This document shows positions 44,747-52,985 of a stretch of DNA of 64,000 nt, piece after piece (within the stretch, counting starts at the first letter, position 1; every line of letters begins with the position of its first letter). Under the pieces are notes generated by a model. That model was not told where the DNA came from, ran no database searches, and saw only the letters and a list, made by a program, of their open reading frames with translations. Location: contig CANKYF010000010.1 of assembly GCA_947487895.1 (NCBI GenBank), positions 110,172-174,171 on the forward strand, in the 5' to 3' direction. The position numbers and the translations under genes were made by a program. Origin of the DNA: an uncultured Flavobacteriaceae bacterium (GTDB taxonomy: Bacteria > Bacteroidota > Bacteroidia > Flavobacteriales > Flavobacteriaceae).

Positions 44747-46045
44747 TTAAAAATATTGCCCAATCCCAAATACAATTCCATTACCTCCATTTCCAGTTAC
44801 ATCTATTCCGTAATCGAAACGCAACACTGCGTTAAAAATATACTTATGAATAAAACGCAACCCTACTCCAGATTGAACTCTTGCAGTGTTTGATGAAAAA
44901 ACATCTCCAAAATCTGAATTTGGTCTTTGCACGCCACTTACATCTATAAAACTATTACCTTGAATTACAAACCATTTTTTTTCTAAAAGAGTATGTCTAT
45001 ATTCTGTATTTAGCGCTATAATGGCACTTCCTCTATCAACTATATTACCAGCTCCACGCGTATTTAACTGATTATCTATAATTAAAGGCGCAAAAGCACT
45101 ATTTTCTATTGGGTTTGTAATTTGCAACTGTAGCTGAGTCGCAAAATTGCCTTTATCTCCTAGTCTTTTAAAATATTGTGTTGTATTATTTAGAATGTAA
45201 TCTGTTTGTAAAAGTCTGTTATTATCAGAAAACACAGTCCCTTCTAATAGATTTCTAAAACCTGAAATGTTTTGGTATTCAATATCTAAATCAACATATT
45301 CATGTGATGCCCTAAATGCTGTTCTTTTAATGTTAGGCTCTGGAATATTTATAAAAGTATCATCTAAATTATCTCTTATAACTACATACTCTTCTGTTAA
45401 AGCTTTAACACCAAACTCAAATCTGTTATTAAAATTCAGTTCATAAAACAAAGTTATTTCAGGTCCTTTTGAAGTGTAAATAAAATCGGTTTCATCATCA
45501 ATGTTATTAGGATTCAAAAAGATAGGTTGTTGAGAACTGTCATCTACATAATTAACTCCTAAACCTAGCTTATTTGTAAATAAATAAGGATGTTCCAAGA
45601 AAACCCCAAAGCCATTAAACACTTCTTTTTTATAAAAGCCACCAAAAATGATATTCCTTCCTAATCCATTAAATTCAAAAGCTGAAAACCTGTATGAAAA
45701 GCTATCATCACTGGCTTGTCCTGCTCTAAACCCAGGAATAATACTAAAATTCTCTTCTATTATATAGGTTATTTTATAACCTAATTCACCTTTAGATTCT
45801 ACTCTGTAATTTGCATATGCAATACCATCTAAACGTTTAAAACGTTCAATATCTGTAACTATTATTAAACTATCTGTTTCTGCACCTGGTTTTACCTTAG
45901 CTATTCTCGATAAAAAACTTGCTTTTGTTTTTTTAAGTCCTTCAAAGTTCAAACTTTCTACTTTAAATTGTGTTTGAGCAAACATTTGAAAGCTCATAAG
46001 AACAACTAAAAAAAAGTAAGTGTTCTTTATACTTTTCTCTTTCAT
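44747..46045 (-). CDS. Omp85-family outer-membrane protein (one POTRA domain)
   Basis: A 432-residue outer-membrane protein. Signal peptide 1-24 (ends MFAQ); residues about 25-95 form one POTRA-like domain (FEGLKKTKASFLSRI, YKITYIIEE); the remainder is a predicted beta barrel with a C-terminal IVFGIGQYF strand ending in Phe. It is much shorter than BamA (about 800 residues), so it is more like the small surface-antigen (D15) relatives of Bacteroidota. Role unknown; TamA- or FhaC-like secretion and lipid insertion are possibilities. Directly downstream of a LytTR gene on the same strand, 54 bases apart. Confidence 0.75.
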   Translation of the reverse strand: MKEKSIKNTYFFLVVLMSFQMFAQTQFKVESLNFEGLKKTKASFLSRIAKVKPGAETDSLIIVTDIERFKRLDGIAYANYRVESKGELGYKITYIIEENFSIIPGFRAGQASDDSFSYRFSAFEFNGLGRNIIFGGFYKKEVFNGFGVFLEHPYLFTNKLGLGVNYVDDSSQQPIFLNPNNIDDETDFIYTSKGPEITLFYELNFNNRFEFGVKALTEEYVVIRDNLDDTFINIPEPNIKRTAFRASHEYVDLDIEYQNISGFRNLLEGTVFSDNNRLLQTDYILNNTTQYFKRLGDKGNFATQLQLQITNPIENSAFAPLIIDNQLNTRGAGNIVDRGSAIIALNTEYRHTLLEKKWFVIQGNSFIDVSGVQRPNSDFGDVFSSNTARVQSGVGLRFIHKYIFNAVLRFDYGIDVTGNGGNGIVFGIGQYF

Positions 46046-46099
46046 AATCTTTTTTGCAGATAAGAGTCGGTATTTTTTAAAAGAAATTACTTTTTAAAA

Positions 46100-47230
46100 T
46101 TATAAATCTAACCACTGTTTAAATGCAGAGGCCTTGTTTTTTCCAATAACAATATCTATTTCAGACAAAGGCTTTGTCTCTATTTTAAGTGAGTTGTTAC
46201 CAAATTTTATAATCTTATCTATTGCATAAATAGAGACTATAATTTGCCTGTTTGCTCTAAAAAACAATTTATTATCTAGAGAAGAATATATTTGATCTAA
46301 ACTATCATTAGCCGTAAACCTTTTTCCATCTTTCCTTATAATATAAGTAATTGTATTTTCTAAATATATGTAAGATATATCTTCTATTGTTATTGGCATT
46401 AACTCATTTCTAACATAAGTCAATAAACGTTTTTTTGGCAAATCTTTAATAGCTTTATCTCCAATTTCATCAATAGCTTCTTTTTCTGCTTTAGCCTCTT
46501 CTTCTTTTTTAATGGCTATGTTTTTCTGGTAATTTTCTAAAGATTCGTTTAACTTAGAAAGATTAAGAACACTATTTTGTAATTGAGATGATTTATAATC
46601 AAAGACAGCTTCATAATGATTTTTAATTAATCTAGTTGCAACTAAAAGAATAAGTAATAAGACTAACCCTAGTATAATAAATATAAAGCTAAATCTATTT
46701 TTAAACATATTAAGTTTAAAAATTACATTTTTAAACTTAATATGACTTACTATTATTAAATCTGAGCCAGGAATTGGCTCTAAACGAAAAGCTTGAGACG
46801 TTACTAATCTTTCATCTTGGACTTTAAAATTATCTATAAAGGCATACAAATCTTCTGCAGAAATATCTTCCTTTATATTTGATACCATTGAACCTGCATC
46901 ATCATCTATAGTTCCTACTTTAGTAATATCTGGGTAACTCACTATTTTTCCAGACCAATCTATTATAGATATAAATATATTATGTTCACTATCATCTTCA
47001 ATACTCTTTTGAATGTCTTGTATTACTTTACTTTTTTCAACGCCATTCTCAAATGCACCAGCACTAATTAACGCCAACTTTTGCGAATGCATTTTACTAG
47101 ATTTTAAGTCATTATCTAAAAGTATAACAACACTCTCTTTTGTAATTATCTGTACTGCCGCATAAGCCAATATGAGATATAGCACTGTAAAAATCACTGT
47201 AGTTAAGACATAAATATTATATCTTTTCAT
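46100..47230 (-). CDS. Membrane-anchored LytTR transcriptional regulator
   Basis: A 376-residue one-component regulator. Two hydrophobic segments (about 8-27 and about 176-197) bracket a periplasmic sensor region of about 150 residues that resembles a Cache-type fold. A charged helical linker follows (EEEAKAEKEAIDE), then a C-terminal LytTR DNA-binding domain (about 272-376) with the IEDISYIYLENT strand, FFRANRQIIVS motif and a final KQWLDL. It probably senses an envelope signal directly and controls the Omp85-like gene downstream and perhaps others. Confidence 0.85.
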   Translation of the reverse strand: MKRYNIYVLTTVIFTVLYLILAYAAVQIITKESVVILLDNDLKSSKMHSQKLALISAGAFENGVEKSKVIQDIQKSIEDDSEHNIFISIIDWSGKIVSYPDITKVGTIDDDAGSMVSNIKEDISAEDLYAFIDNFKVQDERLVTSQAFRLEPIPGSDLIIVSHIKFKNVIFKLNMFKNRFSFIFIILGLVLLLILLVATRLIKNHYEAVFDYKSSQLQNSVLNLSKLNESLENYQKNIAIKKEEEAKAEKEAIDEIGDKAIKDLPKKRLLTYVRNELMPITIEDISYIYLENTITYIIRKDGKRFTANDSLDQIYSSLDNKLFFRANRQIIVSIYAIDKIIKFGNNSLKIETKPLSEIDIVIGKNKASAFKQWLDL

Positions 47231-47416
47231 GCTTAAATTATTAAGTATTTATTTTTAACAAAATTAAATTAATACTATAAAAATGTTAAATATTACAACC
47301 CCAAAAATTCCAATTTAAAGCGTATTTTTCACTTTCGTAAAGTTTATTTCTTTTTTTTAAATTTCTAAGCAGTTATTTGTGCTTTATAATAAGCTTGCAA
47401 TTAATACAATAATAAT

Positions 47417-47833
47417 TTGCTATATCATTTTAAAATAAAAAATATTAGGTCTATTTTAATTATAGGCTTTATTATAGCATTACTATTATATGTTAGATAT
47501 AACGTATTTAATGAGTTTGACATTTACAATGAAGAAGTCTACAAACAGTTTTCACCTAAAACACTTATTAATGAAAGCAAAACACAATCATTTGAAAATT
47601 TAATTGATAAAGTTATTGTTGTTAAAGGAACACTTAAAGAAATACACTTTAAACATAACATGTATACTCTATACATAAATCATGCTAATAGTGAGTTATT
47701 TGTAATGTGTGAACTAGAAAAAGATGAATTTAACAAGGTTAAAGACCTTAAAATAGGCAATAACATAGTAATTAAAGGCGTACTTAAAGGGCATTTATTA
47801 GACATAATATTGCTACATTGCGTCATTATTTAA
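47417..47833 (+). CDS. Membrane-anchored OB-fold (tRNA_anti-like) protein
   Basis: A 138-residue protein with one N-terminal membrane segment (about residues 12-27) and a small OB-like domain after it (VVKGTLKEIHF, LYINHANSELFVMCELE, IGNNIVIKGVLKGHLLD). The only in-frame start before the membrane segment is a TTG at 47417, since no ATG occurs earlier; the start is therefore uncertain. It is the first gene of a three-gene plus-strand unit with YceI and DUF5777 genes; such clusters recur in Flavobacteriaceae. Function unknown. Confidence 0.6.
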   Translation: MLYHFKIKNIRSILIIGFIIALLLYVRYNVFNEFDIYNEEVYKQFSPKTLINESKTQSFENLIDKVIVVKGTLKEIHFKHNMYTLYINHANSELFVMCELEKDEFNKVKDLKIGNNIVIKGVLKGHLLDIILLHCVII

Positions 47834-47841
47834 CTTATTTT

Positions 47842-48381
47842 ATGAAGAAAATAATACTACTAGTTTTATTTATTTGTACCAAAAGTTTTTCCCAAAATAC
47901 AGAATATATTGAGAGACAAGGTATCGTTACATTTTTCTCATATACATCTGCTGAAAATATACAAGCTCAAAACACACAGACTTTAAGCCTTTTTAATACA
48001 GAAACTCAAGAAATTGCCGTAAAAATTTTAATGAGAGCTTTTGTATTTAAAAAAGCATTAATGCACGAACATTTTAACGAAAGTTATATTGAGTCTGACT
48101 TATACCCAAAGGCAACTTTTGAAGGTAAAATCGAGAACTTTAATTCACAAGAAGCATCTCAAACAAGGCTTATAAAAGGTAACTTCACATTAAAAAACAT
48201 AACCAAACCTGTAGAGGTTAAAGCAAAAATACTTAAAAGCAAAAACACGTATACCATTAGTGGCTCTCTTGATGTTTTAATTAATGACTATAATATTAAA
48301 GTCCCTGCTATTCTGTCTCCAAACATTTCTAAAAAAATTGAAGTAACCTTTAGTTTTAAATATTCTAACTATGAAAAGTAA
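47842..48381 (+). CDS. YceI family periplasmic protein
   Basis: A 179-residue lipocalin-like YceI protein, from ATG 47842 (a TTG eight codons earlier is in frame but unlikely). Signal peptide 1-18 (ends SFSQ), then a beta barrel with GIVTFFSYTSAENI, HFNESYIESDLYPKATFEGKI (family signature, shown here in two parts) and NFTLKNITKPV. YceI proteins bind polyprenoid-type lipids such as ubiquinone precursors. Starts 8 bases after the OB-fold gene, and its end overlaps the DUF5777 gene by 11 bases. Confidence 0.9.
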   Translation: MKKIILLVLFICTKSFSQNTEYIERQGIVTFFSYTSAENIQAQNTQTLSLFNTETQEIAVKILMRAFVFKKALMHEHFNESYIESDLYPKATFEGKIENFNSQEASQTRLIKGNFTLKNITKPVEVKAKILKSKNTYTISGSLDVLINDYNIKVPAILSPNISKKIEVTFSFKYSNYEK

Positions 48382-49246
48382 AATTTTAAACTTTATTGTA
48401 TTATTTATTTTTCCGTTTAGTGTTTTTAGCCAAAGCTTACTGGAAAAACTCGAAAGTATAGAGCCAGATTCTAGCCAATATGTAATGGCAACATTTAAAG
48501 GCACACGCATATCTATTGGACATTCTATAGAAACCAGAAAAAAGAATACTTTAGAAGTATCTTTTATGAGTAGGTATTGGAATGTTCCTCAAGAAACCAG
48601 CAACTCTTTTATAGCAGACAGAATGTGTACACGCTTTGGTGCAGATTACGGCATATCAGACAACTTCACTATAGGTCTTGGAGTAGGAGCTCCAAACGGC
48701 ATTATTGATGGGTATTTAAAATACAGGATTATTCAGCAAAAAATAGACAACACGGGCATTCCTTTTGGTGTTACGTTTATGCAATCTAGCACCTATAGAA
48801 CCAGATCTATAATTGGTATTGAAGCCCGAAATAGCTTTTATGAAAAATTAGCTTTTACAAGTCAGATTTTAATAGCCAGAAAATTTTCTAGAAAGTTTTC
48901 TTTTCAAATAGCGCCAACATTTGTACATAGAACGTCATCAAATTTTAGCATTGATGATCATAATCACTTTGCAATTGGCTTTAGTCCCCGCTACAAATTA
49001 GGGCATCATGTATCTCTTGTTTCTGAATACTATTATGTAGCTAACCCATTAAAATCTGTAAAAACTTATGGTGCTTTTGCTCTTGGCGTTAACTGGGAAG
49101 TTAGTAAACTACTTCTACAATTTAAAATGACCAACAATCAAATTTTTAACGAAGAAGGTTTTATAACGCAAACTATAAAAAACTTTAATACCAGAGATGG
49201 TAATTTCTTCTTTGGGTTTCATGCAACCTATCATATTCAATTATAA
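48371..49246 (+). CDS. DUF5777 family beta-barrel protein
   Basis: A 291-residue protein with signal peptide (1-19, ends VFSQ) and a repeated strand pattern ending in a terminal aromatic strand (GFHATYHIQL), predicted outer-membrane barrel. The early MATFKGTRISIGHSIE segment is characteristic of DUF5777. Function unknown. Third gene of the OB-fold/YceI/DUF5777 unit, overlapping the YceI gene by 11 bases, so the three products are probably translated together and may act in one envelope process such as lipid or haem handling; the latter is a guess. Confidence 0.75.
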   Translation: MKSKILNFIVLFIFPFSVFSQSLLEKLESIEPDSSQYVMATFKGTRISIGHSIETRKKNTLEVSFMSRYWNVPQETSNSFIADRMCTRFGADYGISDNFTIGLGVGAPNGIIDGYLKYRIIQQKIDNTGIPFGVTFMQSSTYRTRSIIGIEARNSFYEKLAFTSQILIARKFSRKFSFQIAPTFVHRTSSNFSIDDHNHFAIGFSPRYKLGHHVSLVSEYYYVANPLKSVKTYGAFALGVNWEVSKLLLQFKMTNNQIFNEEGFITQTIKNFNTRDGNFFFGFHATYHIQL

Positions 49247-49697
49247 TTTAACTTAAATAAACTCTATTAATTACAAAATCTAAGATTTGATATCTCTAGT
49301 CTTAAATAGATTTATTAATAACTGCAACCAAATATCATCTTTCCATATTACTTTTAAAGTATAGTATAAATATCTTAGGTATTAATTCTAGAAATAGAAT
49401 TTAAAAGCATCTAAATCTACTATCATATCATATACAACTTTATAAGGCAAAAAGTATTTATCAACTTCTAATATCAAGGTTTCTTAAAGTATATTTTACT
49501 CATTTTTTTAACTCCAATTCATAGAGCATCAAACTTTCTTTAGCTCTATTATATTTTATGATAACCAATACTTACAATAGGTGTTTTTAATTCCTTTTTA
49601 AGGCTCATTTTTCCTCTTCGCAAAGGTTCATTGCCAGTAAACTCAATAGTATTCGTCTATTTGCATCAACAAAATAATTTATTTAAAAAAAGTTAAA
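49247..49697. other. 451-base intergenic region with possible gene remnant
   Basis: AT-rich sequence between the DUF5777 gene and the spondin-domain gene. No RNA gene, riboswitch or repeat recognised. On the minus strand 49653-49549 reads as 34 protein-like codons, continued in another frame to 49500, which could be the end of a decayed gene (see findings). A TCTATTTG about 37 bases before the next ATG may be its -7 element. Confidence 0.3.
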
Positions 49698-51068
49698 ATG
49701 AAAAAAATCATTATGTCAGCTGCAATAGCTGCAACCATAGCATTTAGTTCCTGTTCTACAGATGATTCAAATGAAGAAATTCAAGAAGTGATTCCTGAAG
49801 TACAGAAAACAACATTTAGAGTAACTATTAAAAATACTATGAAGTATCTAAATGTTAAAAAAATTGGCGATGCTCCATTAACATCTACTGGTGCTTATCA
49901 TGAAGTATCATTTAAAGCCACAAAAGGAACCTATTTAAGTTTTGCAAACATGTTTGCTCAAAGTAACGATTGGTTCTTTGGCACACAAAGCCAGGGTATA
50001 AAGCTTTGGGATGGAGATACTCCAAAAACTGGAGACATCTCTAATTATGTTAAAGTATTTGACGCAGGTAGTGAGTTGGACGAAGACTTTCTAACTGATT
50101 TCCCAAATACGCTTTATACAGCTCCTAATCAATCTGCTCCAAATACTGGACCAGCAGATAGCGATACCAATGTAAGAGATACGGGTAGAAACATATTAAA
50201 TTATATGTCTACATACCTATCTTATGATGCTTCAACTAAGTACTTTACTTTAAAGATTACAAAAGCAAATAGAGAGGCTTTACATAATCCTGGATTTATT
50301 ACACCAGGAATATTAGTTGTACACACATTAGACAACCCTCTTTATGAAGTAGGTGCGCCTTTAAAAGCAAATGGTTTTGAAAGTTTAGCAGAAGATGGTA
50401 CTCCAAAAGCAATTTATGACTGGTTTAATGAAGAAGGAAGCACTGGTGCTCCATTAAGGTTATCATCTTCTTGGTCTGTATTATCTCCAGGAGTAGCTTA
50501 TGTTCATGATGGTGATCAATCGCCTTTCTTTACAAATGGTTCTCCTATTACTTCTGAAAATGGTTTAGAAGAATTGGCTGAAGACGGAGACCCAAGCATT
50601 GCATATAGCTATTTAAATGCTTTAGAAAATGTAACTGCTGTAAAAAATGATACTCCTGCAGCTCCTGGTGAATCTTTAACATTTGAAATTGAAGCTTACC
50701 CAGGACAGAAGTTAAACTTTGCTACAATGTTTATTTCTTCTAACGACTGGTTTATTTCAAACAACCAGGCTGGTATTGAATTATTTAATGAAGATGGTAG
50801 TGTAAAATCTGAATTCAATATCTACAAAAACTATTTATATGATTCTGGTACTGAAGAAGATCAACCTGTTGGATATGGTAATGGTCAGCCAATGAATGGA
50901 AATGCCACTGTAAATGATGATACAGATAACACTGTAAGACGTGTTACAGAAATTGAAGATGTTCAATTTGCTAAAGGTTTAATTAGCTCTTCGGCTGGTG
51001 TTACTCAATATTTAGACCCTAGAGGTGGGTACAATATGGTTAACGTAACTGTAGAGGTAGTTAATTAA
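49698..51068 (+). CDS. Spondin-domain lipoprotein, two tandem domains
   Basis: A 456-residue predicted surface lipoprotein: signal peptide with lipobox SSC at residues 17-19. Two related domains, about 40-235 and about 315-456, both with the SLSFANMFxxSNDWF-like segment (first YLSFANMFAQSNDWFFG, second LNFATMFISSNDWFISN) and a closing TxxxDxGxE-type loop (VFDAGSELDED and YDSGTEEDQP). This is the spondin_N pattern found in Bacteroidota secreted proteins. Function unknown, maybe adhesion or binding of an envelope partner. It is preceded by an unusually long gene-free stretch and followed by a strong hairpin terminator at 51186. Confidence 0.8.
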   Translation: MKKIIMSAAIAATIAFSSCSTDDSNEEIQEVIPEVQKTTFRVTIKNTMKYLNVKKIGDAPLTSTGAYHEVSFKATKGTYLSFANMFAQSNDWFFGTQSQGIKLWDGDTPKTGDISNYVKVFDAGSELDEDFLTDFPNTLYTAPNQSAPNTGPADSDTNVRDTGRNILNYMSTYLSYDASTKYFTLKITKANREALHNPGFITPGILVVHTLDNPLYEVGAPLKANGFESLAEDGTPKAIYDWFNEEGSTGAPLRLSSSWSVLSPGVAYVHDGDQSPFFTNGSPITSENGLEELAEDGDPSIAYSYLNALENVTAVKNDTPAAPGESLTFEIEAYPGQKLNFATMFISSNDWFISNNQAGIELFNEDGSVKSEFNIYKNYLYDSGTEEDQPVGYGNGQPMNGNATVNDDTDNTVRRVTEIEDVQFAKGLISSSAGVTQYLDPRGGYNMVNVTVEVVN

Positions 51069-51185
51069 TTCCCAAAAGGGGCTTCATCAAACCTGTTTAA
51101 GGTTGCTCCTTATAAAGTTATTTTTTGTTCTAAAATCTAAAAAAGTTTAATTAATCTATGAAAAAGGGAATTATTAATTAAATGC

Positions 51186-51220
51186 AGATAGGTGTACAAT
51201 TATGTACACCTATCTTTTTA
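51186..51220 (+). terminator. Terminator after the spondin-domain gene
   Basis: Perfect 13-bp stem (51186-51198 with 51203-51215) with a 4-base loop and TTTTTA after it on the plus strand. It lies 118 bases after the stop codon of the spondin gene; the stem could also slow minus-strand transcripts from metZ. Confidence 0.75.
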
Positions 51221-51256
51221 TTTATAAAAACTTTATTATAAAAAGCATTATCCTTA

Positions 51257-52429
51257 TTATTTTAAAGCCTGTTCAAAATCAGCAATTATATCATCTATAT
51301 GTTCTAATCCTAAAGAACAACGCACCATACCATCGGTAATGCCTACCGCTGCTTTTAATTCTGGTTCAACTTTAGCATGTGTTGTACTTGCTGGGTGTGT
51401 CACAATAGTTCTTGTATCTCCTAAATTGGCTGATAAAGAGCACATTTTTATAGAATCAAAGAAAGAACGTCCGCCTTCAATACCGCCTTCTACTTCAAAA
51501 GCCACAATATTCCCCCCAAGTCTCATTTGTTTTTTGGCTACTTCATATTTTGGATGCGACTTTAAGAATGGATATTTCACCCATTTCACTTTAGGATGTG
51601 CTTCTAAATAAGTTGCTAATTTTAAAGCATTTTCACAGTGCTTATCAACTCTAACAGCTAAGGTTTCTAAAGATTTAGACAATATCCATGCATTAAACGG
51701 ACTCATTGATGGTCCAGTCAATCTTGAGAATAGATAAATTTCTCTAATTAGTTCTTTATTACCAACCGTAATACCACCAAGCACGCGCCCTTGTCCGTCC
51801 ATTAATTTAGTAGCTGAATGAATTACTAAATCCGCACCATATTTTATTGGGTTTTGTAAATACGGCGTTGCAAAACAATTATCTATAACTAACAGTAAAT
51901 TATGGGTTTTACAAATAGCACTTAAGTATTCTAAGTCCAACACATCAACTCCTGGATTTGTAGGTGTTTCAGCATAAATAAACTTAGTATTTGGCTTGAT
52001 TAAGCTTTCTACCGTTTCAGCCTCATTTATATTAAAATAAGAGCACTCTATATTCCATTTAGGGAAATATTTAGTAAACAACCCATGTGTTGCTCCAAAC
52101 ACAGAACTACAAGATACCACATGATCTCCTGCATCTAACAAGGTAGCAAATGTTGAAAACACAGCAGCCATACCGCTAGCAAATGCGAAACCTGCTTCTG
52201 CACCTTCCATTTTGCATACTTTCTCAATAAATTCGTTGGTATTTGGATTACTATACCTACTATATAAATCACGCTCCTTTTCTTCAGCAAAAGACGCACG
52301 CATTTCTTCTGCATCATCAAATACAAAACCAGAGGTTAAGTATAATGGTACTGAATGCTCTGAAAATTGTGTTGTTTCAGATTGTGTTCTTATGGCTTCT
52401 GTTTCAAAATGTTTTTTCTCTTTACTCAT
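51257..52429 (-). CDS. metZ: O-succinyl-/O-acetylhomoserine sulfhydrylase (MetZ-type)
   Basis: PLP enzyme of the Cys/Met metabolism (trans-sulfuration) family, 390 residues. Seen: HFETEAIRTQ, Tyr and Arg in YSRYSNPNT, SGMAAVFSTF, DNCFATPYLQNP and the PLP lysine in HSATKLMDGQGRVLGG, then SLG at the C-terminus. The sequence fits the MetZ subfamily, which forms homocysteine directly from activated homoserine and sulfide. Last gene of the riboswitch unit from 59204. It may be partly redundant with metY in the same operon. Confidence 0.85.
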   Translation of the reverse strand: MSKEKKHFETEAIRTQSETTQFSEHSVPLYLTSGFVFDDAEEMRASFAEEKERDLYSRYSNPNTNEFIEKVCKMEGAEAGFAFASGMAAVFSTFATLLDAGDHVVSCSSVFGATHGLFTKYFPKWNIECSYFNINEAETVESLIKPNTKFIYAETPTNPGVDVLDLEYLSAICKTHNLLLVIDNCFATPYLQNPIKYGADLVIHSATKLMDGQGRVLGGITVGNKELIREIYLFSRLTGPSMSPFNAWILSKSLETLAVRVDKHCENALKLATYLEAHPKVKWVKYPFLKSHPKYEVAKKQMRLGGNIVAFEVEGGIEGGRSFFDSIKMCSLSANLGDTRTIVTHPASTTHAKVEPELKAAVGITDGMVRCSLGLEHIDDIIADFEQALK

Positions 52430-52439
52430 TTTCTTAATT

Positions 52440-52925
52440 CTAGATTTTTAAGTCTATATTTTTATTTTTTCTAAAAGTAACTACACATATAATTGCTCCC
52501 GTAACAAACCCTAAAAACAGGTACAACCAAAATTTAAAATCATTAAAGCTATCTATTTCTAACACTAACGGAATATCACCTGACAAACCATATGATAATT
52601 CTTTATACTTCATCTGAAAATGAAAAATTCTATACTGCCAAAATAAAATCCCTGAAACAAAAATTATAAAACAGGAAAATACTCCTTTATATAAAAAACT
52701 TATTTCAGTAATTCTTTCAATTATAAAGTATAATAATGGAATACTCCCAATTGAAAAAGCAAATAATAAATCAGATTTAAACTTTCTCCCCATTTGATAT
52801 GGAAAACTAAAGTGTATTTCATTTAGCTGAGAAAAAGTCAAGTCAAAAAAATCACTTCTCAAATAGAAGCCTATTATTGTAAAACTTATGAATAATAATA
52901 AATATTTTAATATATAATTCACCAC
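52440..52925 (-). CDS. Small membrane protein of unknown function
   Basis: A 161-residue membrane protein with about four hydrophobic segments (roughly 4-20, 50-68, 78-97 and 131-150) and no recognised domain. It begins on a GTG codon at 52925, 60 bases downstream of the trifunctional gene, from which it is separated by a dispersed hairpin. It ends 10 bases before metZ starts, so it belongs to the operon by position, without a known tie to methionine. Confidence 0.6.
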   Translation of the reverse strand: MVNYILKYLLLFISFTIIGFYLRSDFFDLTFSQLNEIHFSFPYQMGRKFKSDLLFAFSIGSIPLLYFIIERITEISFLYKGVFSCFIIFVSGILFWQYRIFHFQMKYKELSYGLSGDIPLVLEIDSFNDFKFWLYLFLGFVTGAIICVVTFRKNKNIDLKI

Positions 52926-52951
52926 TATAATGCTTTACAACCAATTTTATA

Positions 52952-52978
52952 GATTCCCGCCTTCTCGGGAATGACAAA
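52952..52978. repeat. Dispersed intergenic hairpin, copy 3 (after thrA)
   Basis: ATTCCCG/CGGGAAT stem (52953-52959 with 52966-52972), loop CCTTCT, then GACAAA. Same layout and tail as the copy at 40258. Located in the 60-base gap between the fusion gene and the small membrane protein gene. Confidence 0.6.
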
Positions 52979-52985
52979 TGTTTTA

